Shown: piece after piece, positions 37,612-48,130 of the stretch
Numbering within the stretch: position 1 is the stretch's first letter
Layout: each line of letters starts with the position of its first letter
Origin: Drosophila persimilis
Taxonomy: Eukaryota; Arthropoda; Insecta; Diptera; Drosophilidae
Direction: 5' to 3'
Assembly (NCBI RefSeq): GCF_003286085.1
Contig: NW_020825289.1
Span: 4,650,001 to 4,714,000, forward strand
Length of the DNA: 64,000 nucleotides
The notes under the pieces: model-generated
Told to the model about the DNA's origin: nothing
The model's input: only the letters and a program-made list of their open reading frames with translations
The model's database searches: none
Made by a program: the position numbers and the translations under genes

Positions 37612-39172
37612 ATGAGCTTATGTATAATTGGTGCTGGTACTGCGGGACTTTGCTGTGCCCGCCACTCGCAATTGCATGGATTTCAAATAACCGTTTTTGA
37701 ACTTTCTGAACGAATCGGTGGAACATGGGTGTACAATGAGGCAACAAAGGTCAAAAATGGTATTGATGTTCATTCTTCTATGTATGAGAATTTGCGGTAA
37801 GATTACAACATGTAATCCAATCATTAATTTAATCTGTGTTATGTAGTTTTATTGATCGCATAACTACAGAGATCAAAAAGATAATATGTAAACATTTACA
37901 TCTTATTGTACAGAACCAATTTGCCAAAAGAAGTTATGGGGTTTCCGGACTTTGAAATACCCGAAAACGACGTTTCTTATGTAAGATCAGATGAAATTTG
38001 TGATTTTTTAAATCAGTATGCGGATCACTTTAAGTTGAAACAGTATATCAAATTTAATAGCTATGTTATTCGAGTTCTCCAGAAGAATAAAAAGTGGCAA
38101 GTAAGTTTTATTCGAACAAATTACTGTTACTCGTTACTGTTTACTATAAACCATTTTCTTTTAGGTTCTTGTCAAAGATCTGCTTACTAACCAAATAGAA
38201 TTCCAATATTTCGATAAGATCATGGTAGCAAACGGTCATTACCATACTCCAAACTATATTCGTATTCCGAACATGAATCGTTTTCAGGGCGACTATTTGC
38301 ATAGTCACGACTACAGAACTAGTGGTATCTTCAAAGGCAAGTTACAACTATATATACATATATACTGAAAAAAATCATAGTAAACTATTTACTTATATGT
38401 AGGTAAAACTGTACTAGTTATTGGCGCTGGCCCAAGTGGTATGGATCTATCCAATATAATATCGAGATCTGCTGCGAGAGTCTCTCTAAGTCACCATTTA
38501 AGCGACATTGAAAATACGAAATTTTATGATAACGTTTATCAGAAACCGGATGTGAGAGAGCTTGACGAGAAGGGAGCATTTTTTGTGGATGGATCATACG
38601 AAGAATTTGATACCATCTTCTTTTGCACTGGGTACAAATATGCTTTCCCTTTTCTGACAGTAAATTCTGGTATATATGTTGAGGAAAACTATGTTCAAGG
38701 TCTCTATAAGCACTGTATAAATATAAGAAACCCTACAATGGCATTAATTGGGCTGCCATTCTACGTTTGTGCCGCACAAATGATGGATATCCAAGCCCGA
38801 TTTATTTTGAGCTACTATAATGGCTCAAATCAATTGCCGTCCAGAGAGGATATGCTAAAGGATACACAAACGAGGATGTCGAAGCTTTGGGAAGACGGGT
38901 ACAGGAAACGCCATGCACATATGCTGGGACCTAAACAGGTATATAATAATATCTTTGAACTTGATTATCGTAAATTAATATTTACTTAAATTTTCTGCTT
39001 TTAGATTCACTATTTCACAGACTTGGCAGAAACCGCTGGAGTGAAGAATATCAAGCCTGTCATGACAAAGTTACATAATGAGAGCAGCAAATGCTTCAAC
39101 GATAACTTGCTCCATTTCCGTGAAGACAACTTTGCGATTCTCGATGATGAAACGTTTGTCAAATTAAATTAG
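37612..39172 (+). CDS. Fmo-1: Flavin-containing monooxygenase
   Basis: NADPH- and FAD-dependent oxygenase that oxidises soft nucleophiles (N, S) of xenobiotics and metabolites; usually ER-associated. Five exons: 37612-37796, 37914-38100, 38165-38336, 38403-38938 and 39005-39172 (415 residues, usual for insect FMOs). FAD site CIIGAGTAGLCCARH at the N-terminus, NADPH site VLVIGAGPSGMDLS at the start of exon 4, and the FMO fingerprint FQGDYLHSHDYR. FFCTGYKYAFPFL is the conserved FATGY-like motif. Intron 3 (38337-38402) begins with GCAAGT; the protein needs it to join IFKG to KTVLVIGAG. The C-terminus is complete. I favour the 60A paralogue (Fmo-1) over Fmo-2 because of the gene neighbours. Confidence 0.85.
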
Positions 39173-39979
39173 TGCAATGTTCTTAAAACAATAAAGTGAA
39201 CGCGTGAATGGGCATTATTTCTGCTGATTATTATTATCTAAAACAAATGAAATGAAACCTGACAGATGTGAATATATAACAGCTTTGTTCATTTAATATG
39301 ATTTTATTTTATTTTCAATATCGAAATGTGCAGGTTTTTAAGTTTCAAATTTAGACAGCACAAACATCGATCGCATCGATAGTGACACTAGACACTAACC
39401 ACAGTACACATGTACAATGTACATAGATGTGCCGCCAGAGAAAAAAAACCAGATTTCCATTCTAGTACTAAGAAAACGCATACAGCCAGGCTAAAATTAG
39501 TGAGAATATGCACGCAAAACGCTATGAATGCAGAATCTTGTTACTCTCTGCTTTAACGCTATCTCAACGAAATTTTGCTTTCTCGTAACCGAGATATATT
39601 TATACAGACCTGAATAGGTGAAAAAAATTTCAATCTAATAAAAATTATTATTAACGTTTCAAAGCAGCCTGGAAAACTGATTTTTAATCTTATTTAGAGG
39701 AAATAGAGTATGTAGGCTATATATAGGGTACAAATTAGAGGTCTGAATAGCAAGAAACCGGCATTCAATAGAGTTCGAGTAAATGAGTGCGATGACACAA
39801 CATTCAAACGACTTGTCACGAATTAAATGAGTAGAGTGAGGGGCTGTTTCCAAATTCCAAATATATATTCTAAACATTCGAGTTTCCAGCTTATATAAAT
39901 TTCAAAATTTTTATATAAATTGAAATTTAAAATAGCCAGATCTAGCTATAAGATATTATATTGGATTTCTATTGGAATA

Positions 39980-40500
39980 GAGAATTGAATAAAGCCATGC
40001 AGATCTCTAGTAAAAGTGTTCATACTGCGGTTGACGAGCAACAAGTGTTCAAAGGCTCACTTACTTTTTATGCTTTTATTTGTATGTTGGTCTTTTTCGT
40101 CAAAACCTTATTTTAGACTCAATCAAATAAAAATCAAATAAAATGTATTTATTAATCGGAAAAAATTATGTATTCAGGGCTCAGGGTCCAAGCTAGCTAC
40201 TAATATTAAACTTTAAAATTAAAATCAAGGTTTGCGCACAAGCTCCTTCTCGGAAGGATTAACTTTCCGATTCCGTCTAGACCTACCCGAGTTTTTTGGC
40301 CTATCCGTAGGTGAAATTATGCCCAGCATGAACCTTTGCCATAAATATAACTCCTTTTATCATACTTTATCCCCTGAACTATAGACCTTAATATTTACAA
40401 TCACCCAAACTTAGCAAATGTTAGTGGGTTAAGTGGGATAAATTCGCTTTTTTCATTGGTATACTTCTTAGGGTCACACTGCTGCTCTCGCAACGAAAAG
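39980..40500 (+). repeat. Degenerate copies of the dispersed repeat with motif 1 box
   Basis: Modules similar to those at 5100-7080 occur at 40060-40210 (CGTCAAAACCTTATTTTAG, then TCGGAAAAAATTATG). A final GTTAAGTGGGATAAATTCGC block precedes GGTATACTTCTTAGGGTCACACTGCTG at 40458-40485, a motif 6-like plus perfect motif 1 pair. No gene starts there. The stretch 39173-39980 before it shows no recognisable feature other than a TATCGATG-type site. Confidence 0.55.
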
Positions 40501-40849
40501 AAAGTTCGTAATTTCGAATATTATATCAATTTCATCTATTAAATTTAATTTTCGAAGGGTATGTAAGCTACCGTACGCAGGTTTTATAAATTTTCGCTTT
40601 CAAATCGTACTTCCATATGTGCATCATTTATTTCAATATTTCCATTTAAATCCTTTTCTTTCATTCACTTTCATTCACAAGTGCTCAAGTTTGGTGGGAC
40701 TTGCTCTCTTTTTTTTGGGATTTACTTTCCATTTTGTGATGGTATACCTACTCTTCGTAGAGAGATTTTTCCTCGCCACAATGTCTCTTTTCAGCTCAAC
40801 AATGTCCCTACTTTCATACACACTAACGTCCAGAAGGAATCGTTTCCGA

Positions 40850-41480
40850 CCCCATAAAGTATATATATTCTTGATCAGCATCAATAGCCGAGTCGATTGA
40901 GCCTTGTCTGTCTGTCCGTCTGTCCGCCCGTCCGTCTGTCCGTCCGCCTAATGCTCAAAGACTATAAGAGCTAGAGCAACGATGTTTTGGATCCAGACTT
41001 CAGTGATATGTCACTGCTACAAAAATATTTCAAAACTTTGCCCCGCCCACTTCCGACCCCACAAAGGGCGAAAATCTGTGGCATCCACAATTTCGACGAT
41101 ACGAGAAAACAAAAAACGCAGAATCATAGAAGATGACTATATCTTCTAGAGTGCAAAATCTGAACCAGAGCGTATAATTATTATAGCCAGAATCAAGAAG
41201 CTCTGTCTCTCTCTAACACACAGGTTTCATTGTCGGTTTTGCCAATTGAAAAATATGAGTTCAAGGATCTCAGAACCTATAAGAGCCAGAGCAACCAAAT
41301 TTGGTATCCACACTCCTGTGATATCGGACCTTGACCATTTTGTGTCAAAATTTCGCCACACCCCCTTCCGCACCCGCAAAGGACGAAAATCTGAGGCATC
41401 AACAAATCTCAGAGACTATTAAGGCTAGTAACCAAATTTGGTACAGACACACAAATTTGGAGAGCCATACTGACTTAGTA
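40850..41480 (+). mobile_element. DINE-1/INE-1-like Helitron copy
   Basis: Contains the hallmark order GACCCCATAAAGTATATATA, TTCTTGATCAGCATCAATAG, tandem GTCTGTCCGTCTGTCCG units (40900-40950), then AAAGACTATAAGAGCTAGAG, and two further ATAAGAGCCAGAGCAACCAA-type blocks near 41280 and 41420. Non-coding and moderately decayed. DINE-1 is the most abundant non-autonomous Helitron of Drosophila. Confidence 0.85.
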
Positions 41481-41780
41481 TCGGGTATAAGTGTAGAGTT
41501 GCGATGTCCGCAGCAACTCACATCGTTCCCCCTCGTTTTTGTTAAGTTTTTCGTTTAAACCTTGTTTAAGTCAAAATAAAATAAAAGCAAGTATTTAAAA
41601 TAAACCAGTCATGTAGAAAATAGGTTTTTTTTTGGATACAATTATGTGGGCAGAGATCTGTCTAGAAAAAATCGCTGGAATAGCAAAAACGAGGAAATGG
41701 ATAATATAACTTGAATTCGTCAGTATATTTACGTTATATTTTTAAAATGAGACGGTATATTTTAGTATATTTCTGAGGAG

Positions 41781-42400
41781 ATATTTCTGCAAGGAGGACA
41801 CCGCTTCCAAAAGGATCCGTACGAGCTGTCGCTGAAGGAGCGCATGAAGCTTTTCGAGACCGGCAACAACAAGACCATAATACCGAAGGCTCCAATAGCA
41901 TCTGAAGCTAGCGTTAGTCAGATCAGACCCGAGGAGTCGAAAGGAGAGTGCGCTTTCTGTCGAATGTTACACCTAAATTGCATTCCATTGCTGCCTTTTT
42001 TGATCCCATAGCCCATTTTTCTGCTGTGCATCCTGTCCCAGCGGCTGCTGTCTCCTCTATAGAGGCTGCTGAGAGCGCTGTGGCGGCTCAAAAGCCGAAG
42101 CCAGAGAATAAGTTGTGCGCCAAGGTGGCTGCCCTTGTGTCCAATGCGGAGAGCATCAAGCATATTGATTGGCAGCGCCAGGAAGACATGAAAACCATCC
42201 CAAATCGCTTCAAAATGCACAAGGAAATCTTTGTTACGCAGGCAGTGGCACGGGCAACACCACCGCCAGCATCAGTACCGGCGATAGTATCCATGGTGAT
42301 ACGGCCCATGCCGCCGCCTATGTCTGGGCTCTGTCCGGCCCTTGCCCGCAGCAAGAGGCGCTCAGGTAAGCCACGATGAACGGTAGACATTCAACGAGCC
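41781..42400 (+). pseudogene. Anillin (scraps) gene fragment
   Basis: Two frames together resemble the N-terminal part of fly anillin. The first, 41781-41945, contains RFQKDPYELSLKERMKLFE, GNNKTIIPKAPIAS and SQIRPEE. The second, about 42020-42380, has HPVPAAAVSS, AALVSNAESIKHIDWQRQED, FVTQAV and ALARSKRRSG. A frameshift near 41950-42020 and the lack of a start or of the conserved PH-domain end mean it cannot encode anillin. Its 5' border coincides with the motif-6 edge of the dispersed repeat (41711-41780), which suggests that the fragment was carried there by an element, or that the insertion hit an existing duplicate. Confidence 0.75.
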
Positions 42401-42960
42401 ATTCAACCGGCCTAACCGGTACCCATGTCTAACAGACTATTGTACGGAGGACTCAATGAACATGTAGCACAAAGATTAAATTCCTTGTATTTTATTTATA
42501 TTTGTAATTCGGAACAGTAAAACATAAAAATACAATACAATTAATAATACAAATATTTTAGCATTTTTTCCTTTTCTTTTCCATTCTTCCTTCAAACGTA
42601 AACAAACTTATTCCGTTTGTTTTGCTCAAGCTCATATCTGTATGTATGTATGTACGTAAGGACAAAGTACAAAGCAAAATGTAAAATTTTAAAACATTTT
42701 AAGTTTTTGTATTGTTTAAATTTTTTTCATTTTATTGATTTCAAAACATAACATTTTTTTACCTCTTATCGATAAAATATATTTTAAAAATACCGCAAAT
42801 ATACTGACGAATTCAAGAAGTCCGAATGGTGTATTCGATACCATGCACCAACAAATTTCACGGCCAAAAATTCGCGGTCAACTAAATATAGCTTTATGTA
42901 ATATGTTAAGATAACAAGAACACAACAAATAGATACGAGCGCTAAGATCCTCCCCTCACA
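42400..42960. other. Upstream region of the AFG1-type gene
   Basis: AT-rich with TATCGATA (DRE) near 42768-42776 and, at 42781-42820, the inverse of the CTTGAATTCGTCAGTATATTT repeat edge. No coding potential beyond the fading anillin fragment. Confidence 0.4.
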
Positions 42961-44543
42961 ATGTTTCGTCGTCAATTCGGAGATGTAATCCGCTGTACGC
43001 GACATAGAACGGTGTTGTTTAGGTCACACCAACTGGTGGCACAAACCCAAACCTGCCATGCGAGTCGATTGAGTCCTTTGCCGGAATATCAAGAGCGTGT
43101 CAGAGCGGGCAAATTGATGCCCGACAATAAACAACTGGAGACCATGAAGGAACTAGATGCCCTGTACCACAGGATTCAAGGCTACAGACCGAGAACCCAA
43201 AGCGGGGGCAGCAGTGGCGGATTCTTCAGCTCCATCTTTGGGCGGAGAAGAACCGACGATGATGACGCGGCAGATGACTTAAACGCAGGCAGCCATGCCC
43301 CAATGGGCCTGTACCTCTATGGCAGTGTGGGGGTGGGGAAAACAACCTTAATGGACCTGTTCTACGACTGCTGCACTCAGGTGACTAATAGATTACACAA
43401 TAAACAGAAACTTACAAGCAACTTACAAGTTTACAGATCCCTCGCAAGCAACGTGTTCACTTTACTGCCTTCATGAACAGTGTGCATGGCCGCATTCACG
43501 AGGCAAAGGAGCGGCAAGGACCCGTCGATCGGGCATTCAATTCGGAGAAACCAGCTCCTTTTGATCCAACGAAACCCGTGGCAGACATCATAGCCCGCGA
43601 GTCCTGGCTGATTTGCTTCGATGAGTTTCAGGTGACCGATATAGCCGACGCCATGGTCCTAAAGCGACTCTTTACACATCTCTTCAGAAAAGGCATTGTT
43701 ATAATTGCCACCAGCAATCGGCATCCCGAAGATCTGTATAAAAACGGATTGCAGCGGACCAACTTTCTCCCGTTCATAGCCCTGCTCCAAAGGCGCTGCC
43801 AGCTGGCCAAACTGGACTCCATCGATTATCGACGCATTGCCCAGTCCGGCGACACCAACTACTTCGTCAAGGGCCAGAGCGATGCGGAGGGCAGTATGAA
43901 TCGGATGTTTAAGATACTTTGCGCCGAAGAGAACGACATCATTAGGCCGCGCACCATCACCCACTTTGGAAGAGATCTTACATTCGTTCGCACGTGTGGC
44001 CAGGTCTTGGACAGCAGTTTTGAAGAGCTCTGCAATCGCGTAAGTGCTCCTTAGCAACATATAATCTCGAAAAAATATTGATATTTTCGTGTCTGCTCCC
44101 AAAGCCTCTGGCAGGTAGCGACTACTTGCAGATATCTCAGTTTTTTCACACCGTCCTCATCAGAGATGTGCCCTCGCTGAACCTAAATATTAAGTCACAA
44201 ATGCGGCGATTTATAACGCTGATAGATACGCTCTACGACAACCGAGTGCGCGTGGTAATATCAGCCGACTATCCGCTGGACAATCTATTCCAGGTCACCG
44301 ATCCCGCTGACATTTCAGATACGGATCGCATTCTAATGGACGACTTGAAAATCAAACATGGCACGGTGAGTCGATGGGCCTGACGCTAATGGTCGTTCCA
44401 CTATAGCAGCTTCGTTGCAGCACGAATCGAAGTCCAGTGTGTTCACCGGGGAAGAGGAGCTGTTCGCCTTCGAGCGTACGATTTCCAGGCTCTACGAGAT
44501 GCAGAAACGTGAATACTGGGAGCAGTGGGCAAAGCATCGCTGA
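42961..44543 (+). CDS. AFG1/LACE1-family mitochondrial ATPase
   Basis: AAA-type ATPase of the inner mitochondrial membrane; AFG1L/LACE1 proteins help clear or sort respiratory subunits. Four exons: 42961-43380, 43437-44039, 44105-44365 and 44421-44543 (468 residues). An Arg-rich leader [16 protein letters not shown] fits import. Walker A is [10 protein letters not shown], Walker B is WLICFDEFQ, sensor 1 is [15 protein letters not shown]. Later blocks [14 protein letters not shown] (here [14 protein letters not shown]), [15 protein letters not shown] and [20 protein letters not shown] are standard. Glycine/serine and Asp-rich stretches lie before Walker A. Exon 4 could start a few bases earlier; the CAC at 44421 keeps the frame from exon 3. 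Probable orthologue of CG8520, by recall. Confidence 0.9.
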
Positions 44544-44648
44544 TACCCCCAGACAGACCTCAAACCACAAAAGCAATAGTTTCATTAGTGCAAATAAATT
44601 CATCGTATACCTCGTGTCGGAGTACACTAAAGTTTTCGTTGTAGTTTC

Positions 44649-45170
44649 ACACTAGAAACACAAGCATAGAAATAGATATGGTTGACTTGTCAAAAGTATT
44701 AAAGCAATTTAGAAACAAATTTATTCGAGTCTTTATGTGCCAGCCGTGCTCAGCTGCACTGGCCAATGTTGAAGAAGAGGCCGAAATGGTCCGTCTCCAC
44801 GGCGTAGTCCAGGTCCGAGTCAGAGAGGATAATGTTGGGGGACTTGCCTGACTCCAGGGGAACCAAGCTTGAATATCCTCCTTATCGCCACCCTGAATTT
44901 CAGCGATTCTCTTGTCCCACTCATTGTTGATAAACAGTCCGTGTAGAGCACCTCCGGGGTTGTCTTGGGCTGAGGCAGAGCTGCGCGCCGCCGGTTCGGG
45001 ACTTCGCAGCTTTGTTTTGTTCCGCAATTGTGATGGCAGTGCTTCGATAAATCACGCGACAACTGATCGCTGGTGGTGGCAGTTTCGCAGTGATCAGCTG
45101 TTCTATATTTTCGGTTGTGTACACTAGAAAAACAAGCCTAGAAATAGAAGTTGTTGACTTGTCAAAAGTT
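44649..45170. repeat. 50-bp imperfect direct repeats around the Aldh pseudogene
   Basis: The sequences at 44649-44700 and 45121-45170 are about 85-90 percent alike: both contain CACTAGAAA, CAAG, TAGAAATAGA and then GTTGACTTGTCAAAAGT. They bracket the Aldh fragment. They are longer than a target-site duplication and suggest local duplication at insertion or repair. Confidence 0.7.
44735..45015 (-). pseudogene. Internally deleted aldehyde dehydrogenase pseudogene
   Basis: Minus strand. Near 44870-44990 the frame gives [20 protein letters not shown], the N-terminal part of a class 1/2 Aldh; from about 44850 down to 44748 a different frame gives [17 protein letters not shown] and [11 protein letters not shown], the stretch just before the catalytic cysteine. 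Some 200 codons between the two blocks are missing, and the frame stops immediately after GQCS. No intron is visible, so it may be a truncated retrocopy. It cannot be functional as an Aldh. Confidence 0.8.
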
Positions 45171-45346
45171 TTATTCCAGTCAAAACGTGCTGGTGATTTA
45201 TTTCGTTATCTAGTGAACGTGTCGTGTGGTAAAATTATTTGTTTAACATTCAGTTTTATTTAAACTGATAAGGTTGAGGTTGGGGCGGAAGAAGATTAGA
45301 AGGTCAAGATCATTTGCATATCTCAAAACGGGGAACAAACCGGAAA

Positions 45347-46505
45347 ATGGACGTAAAAGAGTTTGAAGTGAACAAAACCCTTCCTTATGGTGATAAAAAC
45401 ATTTAACGAATAGAGAACAAAACTGAGATTCTTGACACACTTTCGTAGACCCCTCCCTGCTCGCTGTTAACATTTCACTGCGCCAGATCGAGGAGATTGC
45501 GTCGACTGTGTCCCAGCGCTGCCATGTGAGCGGCGTAAACGAAATTGCCTGGGCCTTGAGGGCGCTGATGCTGACGGATTTGACCACTCTGGCGGGCGAT
45601 GATACGGCGGCCAATGTGCGCAGACTGTGCCTGCGTGCCTGCTATCCGTTCGAGCCACAGTTCTTTGACAAATTCTTCGAACGAGCTCTTCTCTCTGAGA
45701 TTCATACAGCCGCCGTCTGCGTGTACCCGGCTAGGGTGAAGGATGCCTACCAGGCACTTCAGCAGTACGACAAACTGAACAAGGTGGCCATCGCAGCAGT
45801 AGCGACTGGCTTCCCCACTGGCCAGTATGGACTGCAGACGCGCCTGCAAGAGATTAGTCATGCCATTCTGGCTGGCGCAACCGAAATTGATATCGTTATC
45901 AACCGTCAACTGGCACTGGTGGGCGACTGGGAGGGCCTCTACAACGAGGTGGTTCTGATGCGCAGTGCATGTGGAAACGCACACTTGAAGACCATTCTGG
46001 CCATAGGCGAGCTCGGGACAATGGAGAATGTAAGCTGATGACCGGCAAGCATAATGGTTGATTGACATCCCCGTTACAGGTTTACAAAGCGGCTATGGTA
46101 TGCATGCTGGCTGGAGCGGACTTTATAAAAACCTCCACGGGGAAGGAGTCTGTGAATGCGACGCTGCCTGTTGGCTTGGTTATGATATTCGCCATACAGG
46201 AGTTCAAGCGTCGCACTTGCCAAATTGTCGGCCTGAAACCAGCTGGCGGTGTCCGAACTGTGCGAGATGCCATTGCCTGGATGACGTTGGTGAACGAGAC
46301 TCTTGGTATGCGCTGGCTGCGTCCCGAACGTTTCCGTTTTGGTGCGTCGGGTCTACTTGATGACATTGAGAAAGTAGTACGAGAAGGTGTGGCCAAACTA
46401 GAGGCAGAAGAGGCTGAAAAGGCCAAAAAAGGGGAAGCTGTGGTGGAGCAAGACCCCGTGGAAACCCTTTGCAAAGAGCTCCGAAAGACAAAGCAGGAGA
46501 AGTAA
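45347..46505 (+). CDS. Deoxyribose-phosphate aldolase (DERA)
   Basis: Class I aldolase that splits 2-deoxyribose-5-phosphate into glyceraldehyde-3-phosphate and acetaldehyde in deoxynucleoside catabolism. Three exons: 45347-45389, 45449-46029 and 46080-46505 (349 residues). The Schiff-base lysine is in ADFIKTSTGKESVNATLP. LTDLTTLAGDDT, AAVCVYPARV, IAAVATGFPTGQ, GATEIDIVINR and AHLKTILAIGELG are conserved. The start exon is inferred: MDVKEFEVNKTLPY followed by a G|GTGATA donor is the only upstream ATG that joins in phase to the acceptor at 45448. The C-terminus carries a charged extension rich in Glu and Lys compared with the human enzyme. Probable orthologue of CG8525. Confidence 0.92.
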
Positions 46506-46594
46506 GCACAGCTTCGCAATAGCCATCCACTTCTCGCATGGACTACATTTATTACTGTATTTTTATATCATGACTAAAATTAAATGAACAATTT

Positions 46595-47372
46595 CTATGA
46601 GTGATGTTGATCCTGTTCAATCGATTTGTAGTCGTAATTGAACTGTGCAGGAGCCGCCATTAGATCCTCCTCCGCCTGCTCTTCGCCATGCTGCAGAAGT
46701 TCTCCGGGGCCAGCCTCTTTGTGTGGCTGATTATCCGGCATCTTCACCTGCATGTCCACAGCAAAGAAGGAATCGTCAAAGTTGATGCGATTGCGCTCAT
46801 CCTGCTCCAGGTAGAGTGCCTTGGGCGTCTCCCCGCCCATGGCCTTCTCATATGTATTCAACCACTTCAGATTGAGATTGATATGCTTGGCTGCCGCATT
46901 GAACTTCTTTGGCTTCTTCTTTGGCTTGTCCGCATAGTAATTGTGCTCCTGCTTCTGCGACTCCGGCGGAGGAGCTATCTTCTCCAGGAGCCTGCTCTTG
47001 GCATCCAGGTTGGGATCCACATAGTCGAAGAGGGGCAAATAGAAGTTATACGGTTGCTCTGTGGGCGGCAACAATAGCTGTTGCGGCTGCACCTGTTGCT
47101 GCACATGGCTGCTGGCTTCCGCCATTGAGTCTTCCTCAATGGCGGGGCCAAAGATTTCGCCAGCTCTCCTGAGCAAATTCTCCAAACGCTCAAGGGTTAT
47201 TATGTGAGGGTGTAGCAGCTGTACATCATCATGGAGCTGTGCCCGACGTGCTGCTGTGGGGCTGGCCGTGACACTCGAACAGAAGATGCACAACAGCAGC
47301 TGCAAAGAACATAGAATTAGGACCGAAACCGGATCCTTCACTCTTTCCACTCACAATCAATATGCCACTCAT
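46595..47372 (-). CDS. Secreted protein of unknown function
   Basis: Two exons: 47355-47372 and 46595-47299, 240 residues. A six-codon first exon joins the second to give MSGILILLLCIFCSSVTA, a clear signal peptide; without the splice the hydrophobic core is broken. The mature part is Gln- and acid-rich with little regular structure. Recognisable stretches are HIITLERLENLLRRAGEIFG, NFYLPLFDYVDPNLDAKSRL, the basic KPKKKPKKFNAAAKH and NRINFDDSFFAVDMQV. There are no cysteine pairs after the signal, and the KPKKKPKK cluster could be a convertase site. I do not recognise the family; a neuropeptide-like or extracellular-matrix role would be a guess. Confidence 0.7.
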
Positions 47373-48130
47373 GTTGCCTTTGATGTCAAACCCAAATCCA
47401 AACACTTTAAATGGTCCACTTTCGGTTTCACATGCACTGCTCTCTGACTGAAGCACCTTCACTTCAAAGATCTCACACGAAGTAAGGCCTGCTTTGGGCA
47501 AGCCTATTCATTTATAGTCGCTCTCCATGCTCCATGCTCCCATGCTCCACGCTCAAACGGAAGCTCGGAAGTCTCCACCATCAATGTCCCAACAACAACA
47601 GTCAAGGAGCAGAGCAGTTTGGCTGCGAGAAAACAAGTTTCTCACACAAGAAAATAAATATGTAACGAGCCAAACTAGACATGCACGCCAAATCAAATCT
47701 TTGCCTGTGTGCACGACGCTCTTGTGCATAATAATGTTAATGTAACAGCAGCGCATTGGCGTTGCAGTTGAACAAACTGGAATGGAAGTACCGGCGAGGT
47801 GACTAACAGTTTGTCACTCAGGCAATTGCCATCGCCGCTGAAGAAATTGTCCAATTTCAGGCGGTGGCCAGAGAAAAGTCGGCCGTCGGCCGCCTGCCTC
47901 GTCTTTGGCTTCGACTGTAAGTGCATTGACCCACACAATTATTTCCGCAGCAATGGGGACGAATGTGTGAACGCGTTTCGATTGTCTTGCGATCCATAGC
48001 CGTAAAAGTGCAAGTTCAAAGTTACAGGAAATGTTTAGTGTGTGGCGGCATAATGGGAAAAGTGTAACGACCATAACTTGTTCATTGACTCGGACATCGG
48101 TTCGTACTTTATTAAACGGTTTCGCTCACA
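47373..48130. other. Intergenic stretch
   Basis: Between the secreted-protein gene start and the end of Nup54. Open frames on both strands here are chance, with no conserved motif. It contains the repeated word CATGCTCC near 47525-47545 and nothing else of note. Confidence 0.35.

Noticed and set aside
46082..46539. Long minus-strand frames opposite DERA
   Set aside because: Antisense shadows of the conserved DERA exon; the sense frame carries the aldolase motifs.
47814..48074. Open frames on both strands between the secreted-protein gene and Nup54
   Set aside because: No conserved motifs, no splice logic and mutual overlap; chance frames in GC-richer sequence.
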